Positions 5,471 to 6,840 of a stretch of 6,840 bases of DNA are shown here, one piece after another. Origin of the DNA: Halieaceae bacterium (GTDB lineage Bacteria > Pseudomonadota > Gammaproteobacteria > Pseudomonadales > Halieaceae); assembly GCA_018666295.1 (NCBI GenBank), contig JABIZW010000135.1, positions 1 through 6,840 of the forward strand. The letters are read 5' to 3'. Both the position numbers and the translations under genes were made by a program. Every line of letters starts with the position of its first letter. Positions within the stretch are counted from its first letter, which is position 1. The notes under the pieces were generated by a model. It saw nothing but the letters and a program-made list of their open reading frames with translations. It did not search any database and was not told where the DNA came from.

Positions 5471-6295
5471 ATGACCGCCGTTAAAAATTTGCTTGAAACC
5501 TTGTATCACGAAGTCATTCCGATGAAGGGTTTTGAGGACAAGCTGACTGCCCTCAAGGCAGGTGATCGTGTGGGCATTACCTGTTCGCCCAAGCAGGGTT
5601 TGCAAGTCACTTTAGACACCGTATCGCAGCTTTCTTCGCGCGGGTTTATGTTGACGCCGCACATCGCTGCGCGCCAAGTCATGAATCGTCAGCACCTTCG
5701 TGACATTGTCGCGCAGCTGAGTGACAGTGGAATCACCTCAATCTTTGTCCCCGGTGGTGATCTCGACTCGCCCATGGGTGAGTACGACAGCTCCGCGGCC
5801 GTCCTGCGAGATCTCAGTGAAATGGACCATCCCTTCACGCGCGTCGGCGTGGCGTCGTACCCTGAGGGTCATCCCGCGATTTCAGATGACGTTTTGTTTG
5901 AAGCGCTTGAAGCGAAACAGGACATCGCGACGCACATGGTCACGCAAATGTGTTTTGACATGCCGGTGTTGCTGAGGTGGCTTGGAGAGATGCGTGATCG
6001 CGGAATTACGACTCCCGTCTGGATCGGTCTGCCCGGTGTTATGGATCGCATGAAACTTTTCAAAACATCACTGCGAATTGGCGTTGGCCAGTCCGCTAAA
6101 TACGCGCGTAAGCAAAAGGGACTGGCAGGTATGTTACTGCGCAGTCCGACTTACAAGCCCGATTCGCTGCTTAAAGAATTGAAATCGGCGATCGGTGATG
6201 AGCGCATGGCTATTCAAGGCCTGTACATGTTCACCTTCAATCAACTAGACAACACTGTTCAGTGGTCTCAAGAACAACTTAAACGCTTGGGCTAG
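5471..6295 (+). CDS. Methylenetetrahydrofolate reductase (MetF-type) homologue, probably running as a methyl-THF oxidase
   Basis: This 274-residue protein is a single TIM-barrel domain, slightly shorter than E. coli MetF (about 296). The ATG at 5471 has GGAG six bases upstream, which rules out the in-frame TTG at 5432. Landmarks line up with MetF in order. HEVIPM (13-18) corresponds to the FEFFPP segment, with E14 at the catalytic Glu28 position. Next come TPHI (H64), VPGGD (D97, the Asp120 position near the flavin), ASYPEGHP (128-135), TQMCFD (158-163, with the folate-site Gln as Q159), IGLPGV and the C-terminal LYMFTFN. These enzymes use FAD and interconvert methylene-THF and 5-methyl-THF. 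The DmdA-like gene begins 23 bases after the stop. Since such demethylases release 5-methyl-THF, the likely role is oxidation back to methylene-THF for C1 recovery, not methionine synthesis. The companion LigC/LigM pair of Sphingobium is a known precedent. Confidence 0.87.
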   Translation: MTAVKNLLETLYHEVIPMKGFEDKLTALKAGDRVGITCSPKQGLQVTLDTVSQLSSRGFMLTPHIAARQVMNRQHLRDIVAQLSDSGITSIFVPGGDLDSPMGEYDSSAAVLRDLSEMDHPFTRVGVASYPEGHPAISDDVLFEALEAKQDIATHMVTQMCFDMPVLLRWLGEMRDRGITTPVWIGLPGVMDRMKLFKTSLRIGVGQSAKYARKQKGLAGMLLRSPTYKPDSLLKELKSAIGDERMAIQGLYMFTFNQLDNTVQWSQEQLKRLG

Positions 6296-6318
6296 TCCGC
6301 CCACCGGAGACTTTTTCA

Positions 6319-6840
6319 ATGACAAATAGCACCCCACTCGCTATAGGTATCGGGCCGCGCGTACGCCGGTCACCTTTTTTTGACTCAACCCTGGACGCCG
6401 GTGTCCGGTCGTTCACGATTTATAACCACATGTATTTGCCTGTTCACTTTGGCGACCCATTGGCGGAATACTGGTCCATGGTCAATGGCGTCATCTTGGC
6501 AGATCACGCGGTGCAACGGCAGGTGGAAATTAAGGGGCCTGACGCCTTGGCGCTGACGCAGCTTTTGACGCCGAGAGACATCTCGACCTGTCCCGTTGGC
6601 CGGGGTCGCTATGTCGTTTTTTGTAACGATCAGGGCGGCATCATCAATGACGCTGTTTTGTTTCGCATGGCAGAGGACTGTTTTTGGTTATCGCCCGGCG
6701 ATGGCGACGTCATCTTGTGGGCCACAGGTCTCGCACTGGGTAAGGGCTTTGATGTCCAAGTCAGTGAGCCCGATGTGTCGCCGTTGCAACTTCAGGGTCC
6801 TGTCTCGCCCCATGTTGCAAAGAAGCTGTTTGGCGAGATT
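6319..6840 (+). CDS. GcvT-fold THF-dependent demethylase resembling DMSP demethylase DmdA, N-terminal 174 residues, cut by window edge
   Basis: The gene starts at an ATG with CGGAGA eight bases upstream and stays open to the right edge, giving 174 residues of an expected 370 or so. The order of motifs follows DmdA closely: RVRRSPFF (14-21), VRSFTIYNHMYLP (29-41), RQVEIKGPDAL (67-77), QLLTPRDIS (81-89), GGIINDAVLF (106-115), FWLSPGDGD (122-130) and EPDVSPLQLQGP (150-161). DmdA takes a methyl group from dimethylsulfoniopropionate to THF, giving methylmercaptopropionate and 5-methyl-THF. LigM and DesA aryl O-demethylases share the fold but match less well at these motifs. One departure is visible. 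The segment before RQVE is ILADHAVQ, where DmdA proteins as I remember them read V-x-WDV-x-x-E, so a Trp and the acidic residue are missing. This may be a relative with another methyl donor. The C-terminal half is outside the window. Confidence 0.8.
   Translation, partial: MTNSTPLAIGIGPRVRRSPFFDSTLDAGVRSFTIYNHMYLPVHFGDPLAEYWSMVNGVILADHAVQRQVEIKGPDALALTQLLTPRDISTCPVGRGRYVVFCNDQGGIINDAVLFRMAEDCFWLSPGDGDVILWATGLALGKGFDVQVSEPDVSPLQLQGPVSPHVAKKLFGEI

Noticed and set aside
5471..5620. Loss of the catalytic Glu28 equivalent in the MTHFR homologue
   Set aside because: A first alignment put the RVGITCSP strand on MetF FEFFPP. Realigning showed that this strand matches the second strand, and HEVIPM near the N-terminus supplies the Glu.
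434..6063. Overlapping frames opposite or within the main genes (for example 434-712 minus, 1669-1887, 1891-2121 and 2125-2517 plus, 4608-4922 minus, 5721-5975 plus)
   Set aside because: Each lies within a well-supported gene in another frame, has no recognisable domain and no credible start signal.
6319..6840. LigM/DesA-type aryl-ether demethylase as the identity of the last gene
   Set aside because: The RVRRSPF, YNHM, RQVEIKGPDA, INDAV and EPDVSPLQLQGP motifs follow DmdA far better than LigM, although the exact substrate remains open.
1..6840. Mobile element, prophage, CRISPR or defence island
   Set aside because: No transposase, integrase, terminal repeats, regular repeats or tRNA-type attachment site are seen, and all genes look like metabolic, transport or regulatory chromosomal genes.

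Overview
The window looks like chromosomal DNA from a marine gammaproteobacterium. The protein types suggest the OM60/NOR5 (Halieaceae) neighbourhood, but I infer this from gene content and cannot confirm it. Base composition is moderate and even, genes are tightly packed, and I see no insertion sequence, CRISPR array, tRNA or rRNA.

Left part (1-905): a divergent pair. The 5' end of a DMT/EamA-type transporter runs off the left edge on the minus strand. A gamma-carbonic-anhydrase-like hexapeptide protein lies on the plus strand.

Middle (916-3389, minus strand): a probable three-gene transcription unit, read right to left. It holds a small NTF2/SnoaL-fold protein, a SulP anion transporter with a C-terminal STAS domain and BicA-like (sodium/bicarbonate) ion-site residues, and an exported single-domain rhodanese. 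The SulP and rhodanese genes overlap by 52 bases. The overlap carries an A_AAA_AAC heptamer in exactly the register needed for a -1 shift from SulP into rhodanese.

Right part (3588-6840, plus strand): an OxyR-like LysR regulator whose peroxidatic cysteine position is leucine is followed by a probable operon. That operon encodes a crotonase-family enzyme, a methylenetetrahydrofolate reductase (MTHFR) homologue, and a GcvT-fold protein resembling DMSP demethylase (DmdA), cut off by the right edge. A THF-dependent demethylase makes 5-methyl-THF, which an MTHFR can oxidise to methylene-THF, so the last two genes form a coherent methyl-removal and C1-recovery module. The crotonase could act on the acyl-CoA chain left after demethylation. 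The true methyl donor is not fixed by sequence; DMSP is the leading guess.

Regulation: the regulator has a perfect extended -10 promoter followed by a TGATAG-N7-CTATCA dyad close to the OxyR half-site consensus. The hexamer GATAGT occurs four times in the window, always on the plus strand and always in intergenic DNA: before SulP, twice before the regulator, and before the crotonase operon. This suggests one regulator may link the anion-transport unit and the C1 unit.
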